NCBI RefSeq assembly: GCF_002706795.1
Contig: NZ_CP017705.1
Location: 2,050,001 to 2,114,000, forward strand
Reading direction: 5' to 3'
DNA length: 64,000 nt
DNA from: Brevibacillus laterosporus DSM 25
GTDB lineage: Bacteria; Bacillota; Bacilli; Brevibacillales; Brevibacillaceae
Position 1 is the stretch's first letter. Each line of letters begins with the position of its first letter. This document shows positions 44,532 through 53,866 of the stretch, in pieces. The translations under genes were made by a program, and so were the position numbers. The notes under the pieces were generated by a model that saw only the letters and a list, made by a program, of their open reading frames with translations, made no database searches and was not told the DNA's origin.

Positions 44532-44705
44532 CTAGAATTTTTCTGTTTTTGCTAATTTGGATTTATATTTTGGACCCTTTACTTTGATGTCTGTACTATC
44601 TTTTATTGTACATGTAGGTGATACATAATAGTATTCTCCATTCAAGTGAAATGGTGTTTTTTTCAACTCATTTGTGCGGGAGAAGAATAAGGTATTAATC
44701 TCCAT
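44532..44705 (-). pseudogene. Short 57-residue frame, probable gene remnant
   Basis: From the ATG at 44705 to the stop at 44532 the frame reads as plausible protein (LKKTPFHLNGEYYYVSPTCT, then a basic tail KVKGPKYKSKLAKTEKF). It has no ribosome-binding site and a stop codon two codons before its ATG. It looks like the C-terminal remnant of a longer gene of similar base composition to the lipoprotein after it. No family named. Confidence 0.4.
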
Positions 44706-44740
44706 TGATAGCTAAATGTGGTCACTTTTGCTCAAATAAG

Positions 44741-44783
44741 AAAGACAGTCCAAAACTTTTAAAGCAAGTTTCAGACTGTCTTT
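44741..44783 (-). terminator. Terminator of hcp
   Basis: AAAGACAGTC and GACTGTCTTT form a 10-bp stem with a 23-nt loop about 15 bp after the hcp stop codon. Confidence 0.78.
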
Positions 44784-44798
44784 GTGGTTTATAGAAAT

Positions 44799-46094
44799 TT
44801 ATTGGGTAATCCCCATCATCTGCTTCATATCCTCCTGCGCATGTCCGATCAGTTTAACGTTAAACAAGTCCTGCAAGACCGTGAGCACGCCTGGCTGAAT
44901 AAATTCAGGCAGCTTTGGACCAATTCGGATATCCTTGATTCCCAAGCTGAACAAACCGAGCAAAATAGCCACTGCTTTTTGCTCAAACCATGAAAGCACG
45001 ATGCTTACCGGCAAATCGTTGACCTCGCAGCCAAACGCGTCTGCCAGAGCCGCTGCGATCTTGATTGTAGATACAGAGTTGTTACACTGTCCCAAATCAA
45101 TATAGCGGGGAATGTCAGTTCCTGGCACTGTTCCAAAGTCCACATCATTAAAACGGAACTTTCCACAGGACGTGGTAAGAATAACTGTTTCCTTTGGTAA
45201 AGAAGTGGCCAATTCCCGGTAGTATTCGCCGCCTTTCCCCGGTGCGTCACACCCTGCGATCACGAAGAAGCGTTTGATCTTGCCTGCTTTTACAGCATCG
45301 ATAATTTCCGGCGCTAACCCCAAAACCGTCTCGTGATGATATCCGGTGATTAAAGTTTGATCAGATTCGATATTTGCCTCTGGCAGGGAGAGTGCTTTTT
45401 CAATCAGTGGAGAAAAATCGTCGTTTTCAATCTTAGTTACTCCCTCCAGCCCGGCGACATCGTAGGAGTAAAATCTGTCAGCATAACTGCCTTTAATCGG
45501 CATGACGCAGTTTGTTGTCGCAAGAATTGCCCCTGGAAACTCCTCAAACAGCCGTCGTTGATCGAACCATGCTTTGCCGATGTTTCCTTTCAAATGTGGG
45601 TACTTTTTCAAAGCAGGATATCCGTGGGCAGGTAGCATCTCGGAATGAGTAAAGATGTTTATGCCTCTCCCCTCTGTCTGTTTCAGCAATTCCTCCAGAG
45701 CAAACAGATTATGTCCAGTAACCACAATGCATTTGCCTTCGATTTTATTTTGCGATACGGTTACAGGCTGGGGAATACCGAAGTGCTCAGTATGGGCTTT
45801 GTCTAATAGCTCCATCACCTTGATTGCTGCCTGACCTACTTTCATCGCCATTTTTAGATGATCGTCCAGATTAAAGTTAACATTAGTCAAGGTGAAATAT
45901 AGCGCTTCCTGGGTGATGCCATCCACTTCGGAGTCGATATAACCCAGTTGGCGAGCATGCGTTGCATACGCCGCAATCCCTTTTAACGCAAAAACGATCG
46001 TGTCTTGAATGCTAGCCAATTCCTCTGTTTTCCCACAGACACCGATCACCTTGCACCCACCGCTTGGGGTTTGTTCGCACTGGTAACAGAACAT
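44799..46094 (-). CDS. hcp: Hybrid-cluster protein / hydroxylamine reductase, short type
   Basis: A 431-residue iron-sulphur protein. The N-terminal cysteines (MFCYQCEQTPSGGCKVIGVC, C-x2-C-x7-C-x5-C) bind a cubane cluster; further conserved Cys residues in TNCVMP, AGCDAPGKG, TTSCGKFRF and LGQCNNS bind the hybrid cluster. It lacks about 100 residues found in the 540-residue class I/II proteins, as do compact forms. The family reduces hydroxylamine in vitro and handles NO in cells. I chose the ATG at 46094, 8 nt after GGAG, over the GTG just before. It has a perfect Crp/Fnr site upstream, like hmp. Confidence 0.92.
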   Translation of the reverse strand: MFCYQCEQTPSGGCKVIGVCGKTEELASIQDTIVFALKGIAAYATHARQLGYIDSEVDGITQEALYFTLTNVNFNLDDHLKMAMKVGQAAIKVMELLDKAHTEHFGIPQPVTVSQNKIEGKCIVVTGHNLFALEELLKQTEGRGINIFTHSEMLPAHGYPALKKYPHLKGNIGKAWFDQRRLFEEFPGAILATTNCVMPIKGSYADRFYSYDVAGLEGVTKIENDDFSPLIEKALSLPEANIESDQTLITGYHHETVLGLAPEIIDAVKAGKIKRFFVIAGCDAPGKGGEYYRELATSLPKETVILTTSCGKFRFNDVDFGTVPGTDIPRYIDLGQCNNSVSTIKIAAALADAFGCEVNDLPVSIVLSWFEQKAVAILLGLFSLGIKDIRIGPKLPEFIQPGVLTVLQDLFNVKLIGHAQEDMKQMMGITQ

Positions 46095-46132
46095 CACGAT
46101 CTCTCCTTTTCTCTTCCGCCCTTTATAAGTTG

Positions 46133-46175
46133 ATTATAAAAATCAACCATCCTATTCGATGTGATACGGCTCACA
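46133..46175 (-). promoter_or_regulatory. hcp promoter with perfect Crp/Fnr site at -41.5
   Basis: TGTGA-TACGGC-TCACA (46160-46175) is an exact consensus Crp/Fnr palindrome. On the minus strand TATAAT at 46138-46133 sets the start near 46126, so the site is centred 41.5 bp upstream. The -35 box is absent, as is usual for class II activated promoters. Confidence 0.82.
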
Positions 46176-46659
46176 AAAAGGGTGGAGAAACGGTGACAAG
46201 CGAGTGGGTGCTAAAAAAACTAACCATTCGTGGAGTGATTTTTTATCAATGCAAAAAGGCCCCTTCTGCGCTTGTCACAAAAGGGGTTAGTTAATAAAAG
46301 TGGTATCCCTTATTTCATTAAAATTCAATGCTTTTGATCTTTCTATTGTCGTTCCTTCTTTCTATTCGAAGGATTAGGTGAAATTTCCCAGTTACTTATG
46401 ATAAGGCTCACCGTAGCCTCTCTAACTGCGAATTTTGAAAAAAGAACCTTCAATCCAAAGATAGATCACAAGGTTCTATGTTTTATTTTCAATGATATTC
46501 TATTGTTTACTCAATATTTTATGAAACTTTTTATGTTATCTCTGTTTTTTTGCAATCATTGCCTTTTCAATCTCTTCATCATAGAAACAATTGTCCATTA
46601 ATGAAAAAAATGTTGCTCTAATTTTTTCATTAAATACCTTTGTTTCTACATCCAAAGAA
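46176..46659. other. Gene-free interval between hcp and mqo
   Basis: About 480 bp without a supported gene. A hairpin AGAACCTT/AAGGTTCT (46443-46477) followed by TTTTTT on the minus strand looks like the mqo terminator, although about 180 bp past its stop. Another weak hairpin (CCCCTT/AAGGGG) lies near 46260-46287. Confidence 0.55.
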
Positions 46660-48162
46660 TTAACTATAGACCGTTTCTTTTTCGCTTAGACCAAGCGTCT
46701 GCGCTGTTGAAGTATGAATTTCTTGGAAAAGCTCTGGGTTTTCCACTAGTGACACGCCATAAGAAGGAACCATTTCTTTTATTTTCGGTTCCCAATCTTT
46801 CATATGTTGTGGGAAGCATTTTTTTAATACTTCAAACATAACGTGAACGGCAGTAGAAGCACCCGGAGAAGCGCCGAGCAATGCAGCTATCGAGCCATCA
46901 GCGGCACTAACAACTTCCGTACCAAATTGAAGTGTTCCCCTGCCGCCGGCCTCAGTATCTTTGATAACTTGCACACGTTGGCCCGCTACCACTATATCCC
47001 AATCCTCGCTTTTGGCGTTCGGAATAAACTCACGTACCTCTTCCATACGCTTTTCATTCGATAACATAACTTGCTGGATCAGGTATTTTGTCAATGCCAT
47101 CTCTTTTGCGCCTGCCGCCAACATAGTGAAGACATTATTCGGTTTTACGGAACCTATCAAATCAAAATTTGAACCAGTTTTTAAGAACTTTGGTGAGAAG
47201 CCGGCAAACGGTCCAAACAGCAATGATTTTTTGTTGTCGATATATCTTGTATCAAGATGCGGAACAGACATTGGAGGAGCACCAACCTTAGCTTTACCGT
47301 ATACTTTTGCATGATGCTGCGCTACAACTTCCGGATTGTTACATACCATAAATAGTCCGCTTACCGGGAATCCTCCAATATGTTTTGACTCAGGAATACC
47401 GGTTTTTTGTAGTAAAGGCAGACTTCCGCCCCCACCGCCGATAAAGACGAATTTTGCAGTATGGTATTCGATTTTACCGCTATCGATATCATGCACTTTC
47501 ACTTCCCACGAGCCGTCGCTAGTACGTTTCATATCCTTAACACTATGCTTGTAGTTTATCTCGACGTTTTTACTCTTTAAGTGGTCAAACAATATGCGTG
47601 TTAAAGCACCAAAGTTGACATCCGTTCCAGAGTCGATTTTTGTTGCCGCTATCGGTTCATTCGGTGTACGGCCTTCCATGATAAGCGGAAGCCATTCCTT
47701 CAGTTTTTCAGGATCATCGGAAAATTCCATCCCTTGAAACAGGGGATTGTTTGACAGCGCTTCAAAACGTTTTTTCAAAAACGTTACATTTTTTTCACCT
47801 TGTACTAAACTCATATGAGGTATTGGCATGATAAAGTCCTGCGGATTACGAATCAGATTGCTGTTTACAAGATAAGACCAAAACTGTCTGGAAAGCTGAA
47901 ACTGTTCATTAATTTTTATAGCTTTGCTAATATCTATAGATCCGTCAGATTTTTCGGATGTATAGTTAAGCTCACACAGTGCAGAATGGCCCGTACCCGC
48001 ATTATTCCATTCGTTAGAGCTTTCTTCTCCTGCGTTTGGGAGTTTCTCAAACACTTTGATTTCCCATTCCGGTGCTAACTCTTTCAGTAATGATCCCAAA
48101 GTCGCGCTCATGACTCCGGCACCTATTAAGATAACGTCTGTTTTTTTCTGTATGCTACTCAT
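46660..48162 (-). CDS. mqo: Malate:quinone oxidoreductase
   Basis: A 500-residue FAD protein oxidising malate to oxaloacetate and passing electrons to the quinone pool at the membrane. It has the dinucleotide-binding start [20 protein letters not shown], the family-specific [19 protein letters not shown] and [12 protein letters not shown]. Length and motifs match Mqo throughout. No membrane helix; it is a peripheral protein. It appears as a single gene with an unidentified promoter in the 300-bp upstream region. Confidence 0.96.
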   Translation of the reverse strand: MSSIQKKTDVILIGAGVMSATLGSLLKELAPEWEIKVFEKLPNAGEESSNEWNNAGTGHSALCELNYTSEKSDGSIDISKAIKINEQFQLSRQFWSYLVNSNLIRNPQDFIMPIPHMSLVQGEKNVTFLKKRFEALSNNPLFQGMEFSDDPEKLKEWLPLIMEGRTPNEPIAATKIDSGTDVNFGALTRILFDHLKSKNVEINYKHSVKDMKRTSDGSWEVKVHDIDSGKIEYHTAKFVFIGGGGGSLPLLQKTGIPESKHIGGFPVSGLFMVCNNPEVVAQHHAKVYGKAKVGAPPMSVPHLDTRYIDNKKSLLFGPFAGFSPKFLKTGSNFDLIGSVKPNNVFTMLAAGAKEMALTKYLIQQVMLSNEKRMEEVREFIPNAKSEDWDIVVAGQRVQVIKDTEAGGRGTLQFGTEVVSAADGSIAALLGASPGASTAVHVMFEVLKKCFPQHMKDWEPKIKEMVPSYGVSLVENPELFQEIHTSTAQTLGLSEKETVYS

Positions 48163-48474
48163 TATAATCTTCCTTATCTCCTATATTTGCAAAAATTGAG
48201 TAGGCGCTCCTGCTTAGGTGTCACAAAAAGCAAGGCGCCACCTAGGAACACACCTTTACTGTCTCAATTATAACCATATCATAAAATTATTTATAGATTA
48301 AAATATCTACTATTTTCTGATAGTTATAAACTATTTAAAGCTGGTAAAAAAGTGAGAACTCCGTCCACAAGGCCCTAGGAACACACAAAAACCAAGGCCT
48401 TAACCCAGCTTCTTGCAAGGGTTGAGACTTTGGTTTGCCGTTATTAGTGGACAGACATTCTCTAATTTTTGTTG
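48163..48474. other. Gene-free interval with a direct repeat and the rlmH terminator
   Basis: The 13-mer CCTAGGAACACAC occurs at 48241-48253 and 48374-48386, each shortly after CAAGGC. At 48387-48436 a hairpin (AAACCAA-TTAACCC / GGGTTGA-TTGGTTT) with T residues on the minus strand ends rlmH. Confidence 0.6.
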
Positions 48475-48954
48475 TTATTTGTGGTATGGCTCCCCCCGAC
48501 TAATCCGAAACGCCCGATAAACCTGCTCCACCAGCACCAACCGCATCAATTGATGGGGAAACGTCATCTTGGAAAACGACAGCTTCGCATCCGCTCGTTT
48601 CAACACCTCATCTGCCAGACCCAGCGAGCCGCCAATCACAAACGCCACCTGACTACGTCCGTGCAGCGCTAGCCTATCCATTTCGCTAGATAGCTTCTCA
48701 GACGACCACATTTGCCCTTCGATAGCCAGCGCGATCACGTAATGGTCCTGCTTCATATGCGCTAGTATCCGCTCGCCTTCCTTGCGCTTCACCTGCTCCA
48801 TTTCCGTGGCACTTAGTTCTTCTGGAGCTTTCTCATCGTTCACTTCGACGACATTAAGCTTGCAGTAAGCCGTTAGACGCTTGGTATACTCGGCGATGCC
48901 TTCCTTTAGATACTTCTCTTTTAGCTTCCCGACCGTAATAATTGTAATCTGCAC
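48475..48954 (-). CDS. rlmH: 23S rRNA (pseudouridine1915-N3)-methyltransferase
   Basis: A 159-residue SPOUT methyltransferase that methylates pseudouridine 1915 in helix 69 of 23S rRNA. The knot motifs [18 protein letters not shown] and [20 protein letters not shown], and the C-terminal YHK, match the family. Its place just downstream of the wal/htrA block is conserved in Firmicutes. Confidence 0.97.
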   Translation of the reverse strand: MQITIITVGKLKEKYLKEGIAEYTKRLTAYCKLNVVEVNDEKAPEELSATEMEQVKRKEGERILAHMKQDHYVIALAIEGQMWSSEKLSSEMDRLALHGRSQVAFVIGGSLGLADEVLKRADAKLSFSKMTFPHQLMRLVLVEQVYRAFRISRGEPYHK

Positions 48955-48959
48955 TTCTC

Positions 48960-49193
48960 CTACATTCCCTTCACATGCAATAACACAATCTTGCCTGGTT
49001 GATTACACTCCATGCAGGTAGCTGGGATGTCTCCTAATTCTACTTCATCTATGGAAAATGTATCTGGTGCCACATCGTGATAATTCACGTAATCGTCCAG
49101 CTCAGTTTCAATATGCTCCATGCAGCTCACACGGATTGGATGCTCCTCATGAAGTGGTGTTTCTTTTCCTTGAATCACGATTGTTTTTGCCAT
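48960..49193 (-). CDS. Small CxxH/CxxC protein (BA_5709-type family)
   Basis: A 77-residue protein with a CMEH (residues 24-27) and a CMEC motif (61-64), which together could bind one zinc ion. Members are found beside rlmH in Bacillaceae. It lies 5 bp upstream of rlmH, so both are cotranscribed; function unknown. Confidence 0.85.
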   Translation of the reverse strand: MAKTIVIQGKETPLHEEHPIRVSCMEHIETELDDYVNYHDVAPDTFSIDEVELGDIPATCMECNQPGKIVLLHVKGM

Positions 49194-49553
49194 GATGTAT
49201 TTACCCTCGCTTTATAGTAAGTCGTCTTTCTCACTCGGAAAAGATCGACTTTAGATTCATAGTAAACTTGCTCGTATTTCTCACTCTCCTAGTCTACCCC
49301 AGATGAGTAATGAATCAAAGGTGGTTGGGCATAAAAAAGGACAGCTCTTTTAATAAGATGTTCCAAAAACGAAAAGATTCGACTTCTTGTTATCTATTTA
49401 TTACCAACCTAAGAACTAACATCAAAACGCAGATTTACTAAGGACATCAAGACACGAAAATAGCCGGTTTTCACCATGGTAAGGATCTAACCAGCTTTCT
49501 TTATAGCTCAAAACCTCCATCTCCATCGCCTTTATATATCTATGATAATTGTA
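49194..49553. other. Gene-free interval with a terminator
   Basis: Holds the promoter of the CxxH/CxxC-rlmH pair near its left side and a hairpin at 49464-49497 (AGCCGGTT/AACC-GCT), followed by T residues on the minus strand, which ends the DUF4288-type gene. Nothing else found. Confidence 0.5.
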
Positions 49554-49973
49554 CTATTGCTCTTCCTCTCCATCTAAAGCCTCAGGATAGTACCTTTTAA
49601 TAATGTCATTAGTGGTTTCTTTGTTTGTTGCATGTATAAATCTTGAGTAAACCTCTACCCCAGTTGTTAACTCCAAATCGTTAAGCTCAAATGCATGCAG
49701 TGTACATACGAATTGATCCTTAACTTGTTCACCATAGTAATTTAGATATTCATGCTCGGCTTTTTTTGCATATTCTTCTGCCAATTTGCAAGCCTGTTCA
49801 GTGTCTGTAGCTTTCACTATTATGATGCTTTCCTCCAGAAGTTTATTGTCCTTGCTTACGTAATAGTCGGCATTTATTTTATCGGGAAGTGGAGCGCCTG
49901 AATGGATAGATTCAAAAAGAACCTTTACTGAATACCATTTCATTCTACATTCATCCGATAAAGCATTTTCCAT
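49554..49973 (-). CDS. DUF4288-type small protein
   Basis: A 139-residue soluble protein; start at 49973 chosen because AGGAGAG lies 7 nt before, unlike the longer frame to 49994. The segment MKWYSVKVLFES followed later by IVKATDTEQACKLAEEYAKK fits the DUF4288 family, single-domain proteins of unknown role. Acidic C-terminus. A single gene in its own unit. Confidence 0.75.
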   Translation of the reverse strand: MENALSDECRMKWYSVKVLFESIHSGAPLPDKINADYYVSKDNKLLEESIIIVKATDTEQACKLAEEYAKKAEHEYLNYYGEQVKDQFVCTLHAFELNDLELTTGVEVYSRFIHATNKETTNDIIKRYYPEALDGEEEQ

Positions 49974-50196
49974 ACAAATCTCTCCTCTCATCAACTACAA
50001 CTTTTAGGTATGTTAACGAAAAGCTAACCCTAGAGTGGGTTTAAGTAAGCCTATTATTACTTTTCAAATCAATCACCTGTTAATAGATGTACCCGCTTTT
50101 TTGGCTTGGAATCAGACCATCATTTCATTTGTCTTGCGTTAATGTTAGAATATTGATGTAATTATCTCACTTTTAAAGGTAAGGAGGAAATACCCG

Positions 50197-50262
50197 ATGA
50201 AAAAGAGATCGATTAAATCTTTATCTTTTGGTATTGGGTATTCTACCGCTGTTTTTTTCTAG
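50197..50262 (+). pseudogene. Truncated or decayed small exported protein
   Basis: A strong AAGGAGG site precedes an ATG that opens a frame of only 21 residues (MKKRSIKSLSFGIGYSTAVF). Reading on after a one-base shift gives VLGILPLFFSRID, a better signal-peptide core, and a third frame reads FLELINDGISLSKIKKD. Frame changes of this kind suggest a decayed gene that kept its translation start. A leader peptide for the RidA gene that follows is a less likely alternative. Confidence 0.4.
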
Positions 50263-50375
50263 AATTGATTAATGACGGGATAAGTCTGTCTAAAATCAAG
50301 AAAGATTAAAAAACAGTGAAAATATATGACATATCCATAAGTTATATGTTTTCTATTTAAAAGGAGACTTTTACA

Positions 50376-50771
50376 ATGAATAATCATGTGATCAAAAGAT
50401 ATAATCCAGAAAATATAGCGAGACCTGTCGGGAACTATAGTCATGTAACAAAAATAAGCAGAAATGCTGAAATGTATGTATTTTCTGGGCAAATTGGTAT
50501 AGATCAAAACAATAATATACCCACAGATTTTAATCAACAAGTGACAAATACAATGAATAATATCGTTGAAATCCTTTCTTCTCAAAAATTGACTCCCGAT
50601 CACGTCATTAAGGTTAATATTTGGGCCACAGAAGAAATTGATTGGGAGCATTTCGATGAGGTTTGGAATCAAGTATTCGGTACCACACCTCCTTCAATGA
50701 CGATTGCATACATTAAAGGATTAGGGTTACCGGAATTAAAAATTGAATTAGATGTTTGGGCAGCAGGTTGA
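50376..50771 (+). CDS. RidA-family protein (YjgF/YER057c/UK114-like)
   Basis: A 131-residue trimer-forming protein with IARPVGNYSHVTKI, VFSGQIGID and LGLPELKIELDVWA. Canonical RidA hydrolyses reactive enamines/imines; the catalytic Arg near the C-terminus in RidA proper (IEIEAVA context with R105) is not evident here, so it may belong to another Rid subgroup with a different task. AAGGAG precedes the start. Confidence 0.85.
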   Translation: MNNHVIKRYNPENIARPVGNYSHVTKISRNAEMYVFSGQIGIDQNNNIPTDFNQQVTNTMNNIVEILSSQKLTPDHVIKVNIWATEEIDWEHFDEVWNQVFGTTPPSMTIAYIKGLGLPELKIELDVWAAG

Positions 50772-51196
50772 TTTTAGTAACTCTAAAACAGGCTGTCTCC
50801 AAAACCATTAAGTTAAGATCATGATATAAAAAGATAAAAATGACCATCCTTATTCAGTGTAAAATCTGAAAATGAAGGATGGTCTTTACTTTGTTGCCTA
50901 CATGCTCTCCTCAAAGAATTGATTGGAGAAAAAGCACACTATCTCTCTCGTATAAAATCTAATACGCCGGTGTATTAGCAAAATACCAAGTCCGAGGAGT
51001 ACTTTATCTATCACCGATGCTTGTATTGGAATGAGCGAGAAATTACCCGATAGGGCTTTTCACATGCCTAACATTTATGCTGGCAAGGAAAATGACAGGT
51101 TTTCCATTCTCAGCTTTTCCTTTTCACTAGCTTGATGACGAAGGAGACCGCCAGCAACACTTGATTTGCTGGCGGCCCCCCTCATTACCCTATTAC
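50772..51196. other. Gene-free interval with terminators and a near-palindrome
   Basis: The RidA terminator GACCATCCTT/AAGGATGGTC lies at 50842-50884 and the htrA hairpin CCGCCAGCAA/TTGCTGGCGG at 51148-51175. Between them is an 18-bp near-palindrome, TAATACGCCGGTGTATTA (50960-50977), with unknown role. No gene is supported, though the sequence 50885-51110 reads partly like decayed coding DNA. Confidence 0.5.
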
Positions 51197-52474
51197 TTAC
51201 GGTAATTGCGGTTGTAGCTGTTCCTGATCCTGCTGTGGTTTTTCCCCGAGCGTTACTTTAACCACTTTCTTAAATCCATCTCGATACAGGGTAATCGATA
51301 CAGATTCACCTGCTTTTTTATTCAGAGTGAAATATTTCAATAGCTGGGCGCTGCTATTAATTGGGGTATCGTCTAACTGAGTGATGACATCGTACTGTTT
51401 CAATCCACCTTTAGCTGCTGGAGAGAAGCTTCCTACTTCCATAGCAACTACGCCTGTTGTCACTTCGTTTGGTAGATTTAATACTTCTTTCCACGCATAT
51501 TTCGGTACATCTGTTAAGTCGCGTGGCGTTACGCCGAGGTAGGCGCGTTTGAGATAGCCATCCTGCATCAGACGCGGAATGATATTTTTCACATCGTTAA
51601 TAGGGATCGCAAATCCTAAGCCTTCTACGCCCTCACGAGAGATTTTCAAGGTATTAATCCCGATTACTTGTCCATAGATATTGACCAGAGCCCCACCGCT
51701 GTTTCCTGGGTTAATGGCCGCATCTGTCTGGATAACGTCCAGCTCCCAATCTACAATACCGTCATCATTGACGTCTGTCGGCATGGAGCGGCTTTTCGAG
51801 CTGATAATTCCTTGTGTAACGGTACGGGAGAAGTCTAGACCTAACGGGTTACCGATCGCAATGGTTGGTTCCCCTACTTTTAAGGTGCTAGAATCGCCTA
51901 GCTCGGCAACCTTTGTTACCTTTGATCCATCTATTTCTAACACGGCCAAATCGTTGTATGCGTCAGCTCCAAGGACTTTAGCCGTTACTTTGTCCCCGCT
52001 TGCTAAACTCACTTCAATGCTTTGCGCTCCCTGTACAACGTGATTGTTCGTGATGATATGTGCTTTGCCATCTTTCTTTTCAAAAATGACACCAGAGCCC
52101 ACACCTGCTGCCACGTTACCTGTTTGTCTGGTCCAGAGGTTAGCTACCCGTTTGATATTGGTAATTCCGACGACGGCATCCTCTGTCTTTTCCACTGCAC
52201 TGGTAATCGCGGTTTCCACGTTAACACTTACAGGCTGGTTGGTTTTCGTAGAGATCGTCGATGCTGTCACGGCTGCTTGATTAGCATCTGCTCCTGTTTT
52301 CAAAGGTAGATTCAGATAACCTGTTTTGGAGATAGCTGGCGTAAGCATAAGCACGACCAGACCTCCAATGACAGCAGATGTGACAGAGGTCACGATATAT
52401 TTGCCCATGCCGGAACGGCTGGCCTTTTTCTTTGGTTCCATTTCATAAAAATCATCATTATCGTAATAACCCAT
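51197..52474 (-). CDS. htrA: HtrA-like membrane serine protease (S1C) with PDZ domain
   Basis: A 425-residue protein: short cytoplasmic N-terminus, one membrane helix (about 25-46), a trypsin-like domain with catalytic His145 (ITNNHVVQ), Asp175 (YNDLAVL) and Ser259 (PGNSGGAL), and a C-terminal PDZ domain (about 310-405). It degrades or refolds damaged exported proteins at the outer face of the membrane. Its place after yycJ matches yyxA/htrC of Bacillus subtilis. A GAAAGGAGT site precedes the ATG. Confidence 0.94.
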   Translation of the reverse strand: MGYYDNDDFYEMEPKKKASRSGMGKYIVTSVTSAVIGGLVVLMLTPAISKTGYLNLPLKTGADANQAAVTASTISTKTNQPVSVNVETAITSAVEKTEDAVVGITNIKRVANLWTRQTGNVAAGVGSGVIFEKKDGKAHIITNNHVVQGAQSIEVSLASGDKVTAKVLGADAYNDLAVLEIDGSKVTKVAELGDSSTLKVGEPTIAIGNPLGLDFSRTVTQGIISSKSRSMPTDVNDDGIVDWELDVIQTDAAINPGNSGGALVNIYGQVIGINTLKISREGVEGLGFAIPINDVKNIIPRLMQDGYLKRAYLGVTPRDLTDVPKYAWKEVLNLPNEVTTGVVAMEVGSFSPAAKGGLKQYDVITQLDDTPINSSAQLLKYFTLNKKAGESVSITLYRDGFKKVVKVTLGEKPQQDQEQLQPQLP

Positions 52475-52721
52475 AACAATTACTCCTTTCGTTCTAGCAG
52501 GAATAAAAGATAATTTTGTAATGAAGAGCTTTCATATTCTTGCTGTAGTAACAGTATACGCAGGCATTGAGGCAAATTAACGTTAGAAATATGGAAAGGT
52601 TGTGGAATGAAACTTGTCCACTCGCATAAGATGAGTGGTAAGCGTCAAGAATGGTCTTATGAATACATGTACAAGGCTTATCCACCGCACTTCATTCATA
52701 AAAAGAAAGGACGTGCTTCAC

Positions 52722-53036
52722 ATGAAACAGCCCTTTTCTCCCTTAGACCAGCTAGACCTTTTGGCCAAGCTTAGCGATCTGCGACATGTGGATTACCATA
52801 ACACGTTGGTGCTTCATGCCATTATTGAGTTATTGACCGAAAAAGGTATTCTTAATCATGAAGAAGTAACTGCTAAAGTCCAACAATTAGACAGCCACAT
52901 GAATACACAGATCGTTGAAAAAACTTGTCCAAAAGGATTGGCGTCCTTGCAAAAAAGCCAAAACCATGCTGCCGTTAATTTTCAAGCCTCACCAAAAGCA
53001 CCCAACGGAAGCTATGTGCCTACCAAGCCACAGTAA
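52722..53036 (+). CDS. Small hypothetical protein
   Basis: A 104-residue protein on the strand opposite to its neighbours, starting at the ATG at 52722 after AGAAAGGACG. The first 55 residues form helices (LDQLDLLAKLSDLRHVDYHN, then an ALL-type helix ending GILNHEEV); the C-terminal third is Pro/Asn/Gln-rich and probably disordered. One Cys. No family recognised. It interrupts the otherwise colinear wal-htrA block. Confidence 0.65.
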   Translation: MKQPFSPLDQLDLLAKLSDLRHVDYHNTLVLHAIIELLTEKGILNHEEVTAKVQQLDSHMNTQIVEKTCPKGLASLQKSQNHAAVNFQASPKAPNGSYVPTKPQ

Positions 53037-53059
53037 TTCTATGAAAGCTGATAATGATA

Positions 53060-53848
53060 CTACAACACTTCCATTTTCGTCGGACGATGCGGGTAGGTTT
53101 CTCGCAAATGCACATCATTTCCGACATGTAAGCCCTGTTCCTCCAAGATATTTTTAACCGTAAGCTTTGCCAGATCCATCATATTGTTTTCTTTGCTTAA
53201 ATGCGCCAGGAATACGCGCTCTGCTCGTCCACCAAGAATATCTGTCAAAGCTTCGCCTGCCATTTCATTGGAAAGATGACCAATGTCGCTTAAAATTCGG
53301 CGTTTAATGCTCCATGGATATTGCGACATGCGCAGCATATCCACATCGTGATTTGCTTCAAAAATGTAAGCATCTGCTCCACGAATAACTTCCTTGATTC
53401 GGTCACTTACATAGCCTAGATCGGTAGCGATACTCAGCTTTTTATGATCCGCATGCATACAAAAACCCATTGGCTCGACAGCATCGTGGGAGATTCCAAA
53501 TGACTCAACCGTGATATCTCCGAATTCCAACGTTTGGCCCACCTCAAAGAGTTGCTTCTGACCCTCTGGGATCGTTCCTACTAGCTTGTCCAGCTCACCC
53601 CAGGTTTTTTGTGTGGTATAGATCGGGATGCCATAGCGTCTCGCCATAACACCCACGCCTTTGATATGATCGGAATGCTCGTGTGTTACTAGAATTGCCT
53701 GCAAATCACTTGGCTTTACACCAATCTCTTCCAAACATGCCTCCGCTTGTTTCCCCGTAAGACCGACATCGATCAATAAAGAAGTACGCTCTGTTCCTAC
53801 ATAGATGGAATTCCCTGTACTTCCACTGGCTAAAACACTAAATTGCAA
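53060..53848 (-). CDS. yycJ: Metallo-beta-lactamase-fold protein YycJ/WalJ
   Basis: A 262-residue metallohydrolase with the metal motif THEHSDH and downstream His/Asp ligands (GISHDAVEP, ATDLGYV). YycJ-type proteins are dsDNA/RNA-exonuclease-like MBL enzymes conserved with walRK and linked to coordination of cell division and DNA replication or repair. It lies 18 bp downstream of yycI. Confidence 0.94.
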   Translation of the reverse strand: MQFSVLASGSTGNSIYVGTERTSLLIDVGLTGKQAEACLEEIGVKPSDLQAILVTHEHSDHIKGVGVMARRYGIPIYTTQKTWGELDKLVGTIPEGQKQLFEVGQTLEFGDITVESFGISHDAVEPMGFCMHADHKKLSIATDLGYVSDRIKEVIRGADAYIFEANHDVDMLRMSQYPWSIKRRILSDIGHLSNEMAGEALTDILGGRAERVFLAHLSKENNMMDLAKLTVKNILEEQGLHVGNDVHLRETYPHRPTKMEVL

Positions 53849-53866
53849 CAGATATCCCTCTTTCCT

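Noticed and set aside
50885-51110. Transposase remnant
   Set aside because: Fragments look vaguely coding but no transposase motif, terminal inverted repeat or target duplication could be recognised.
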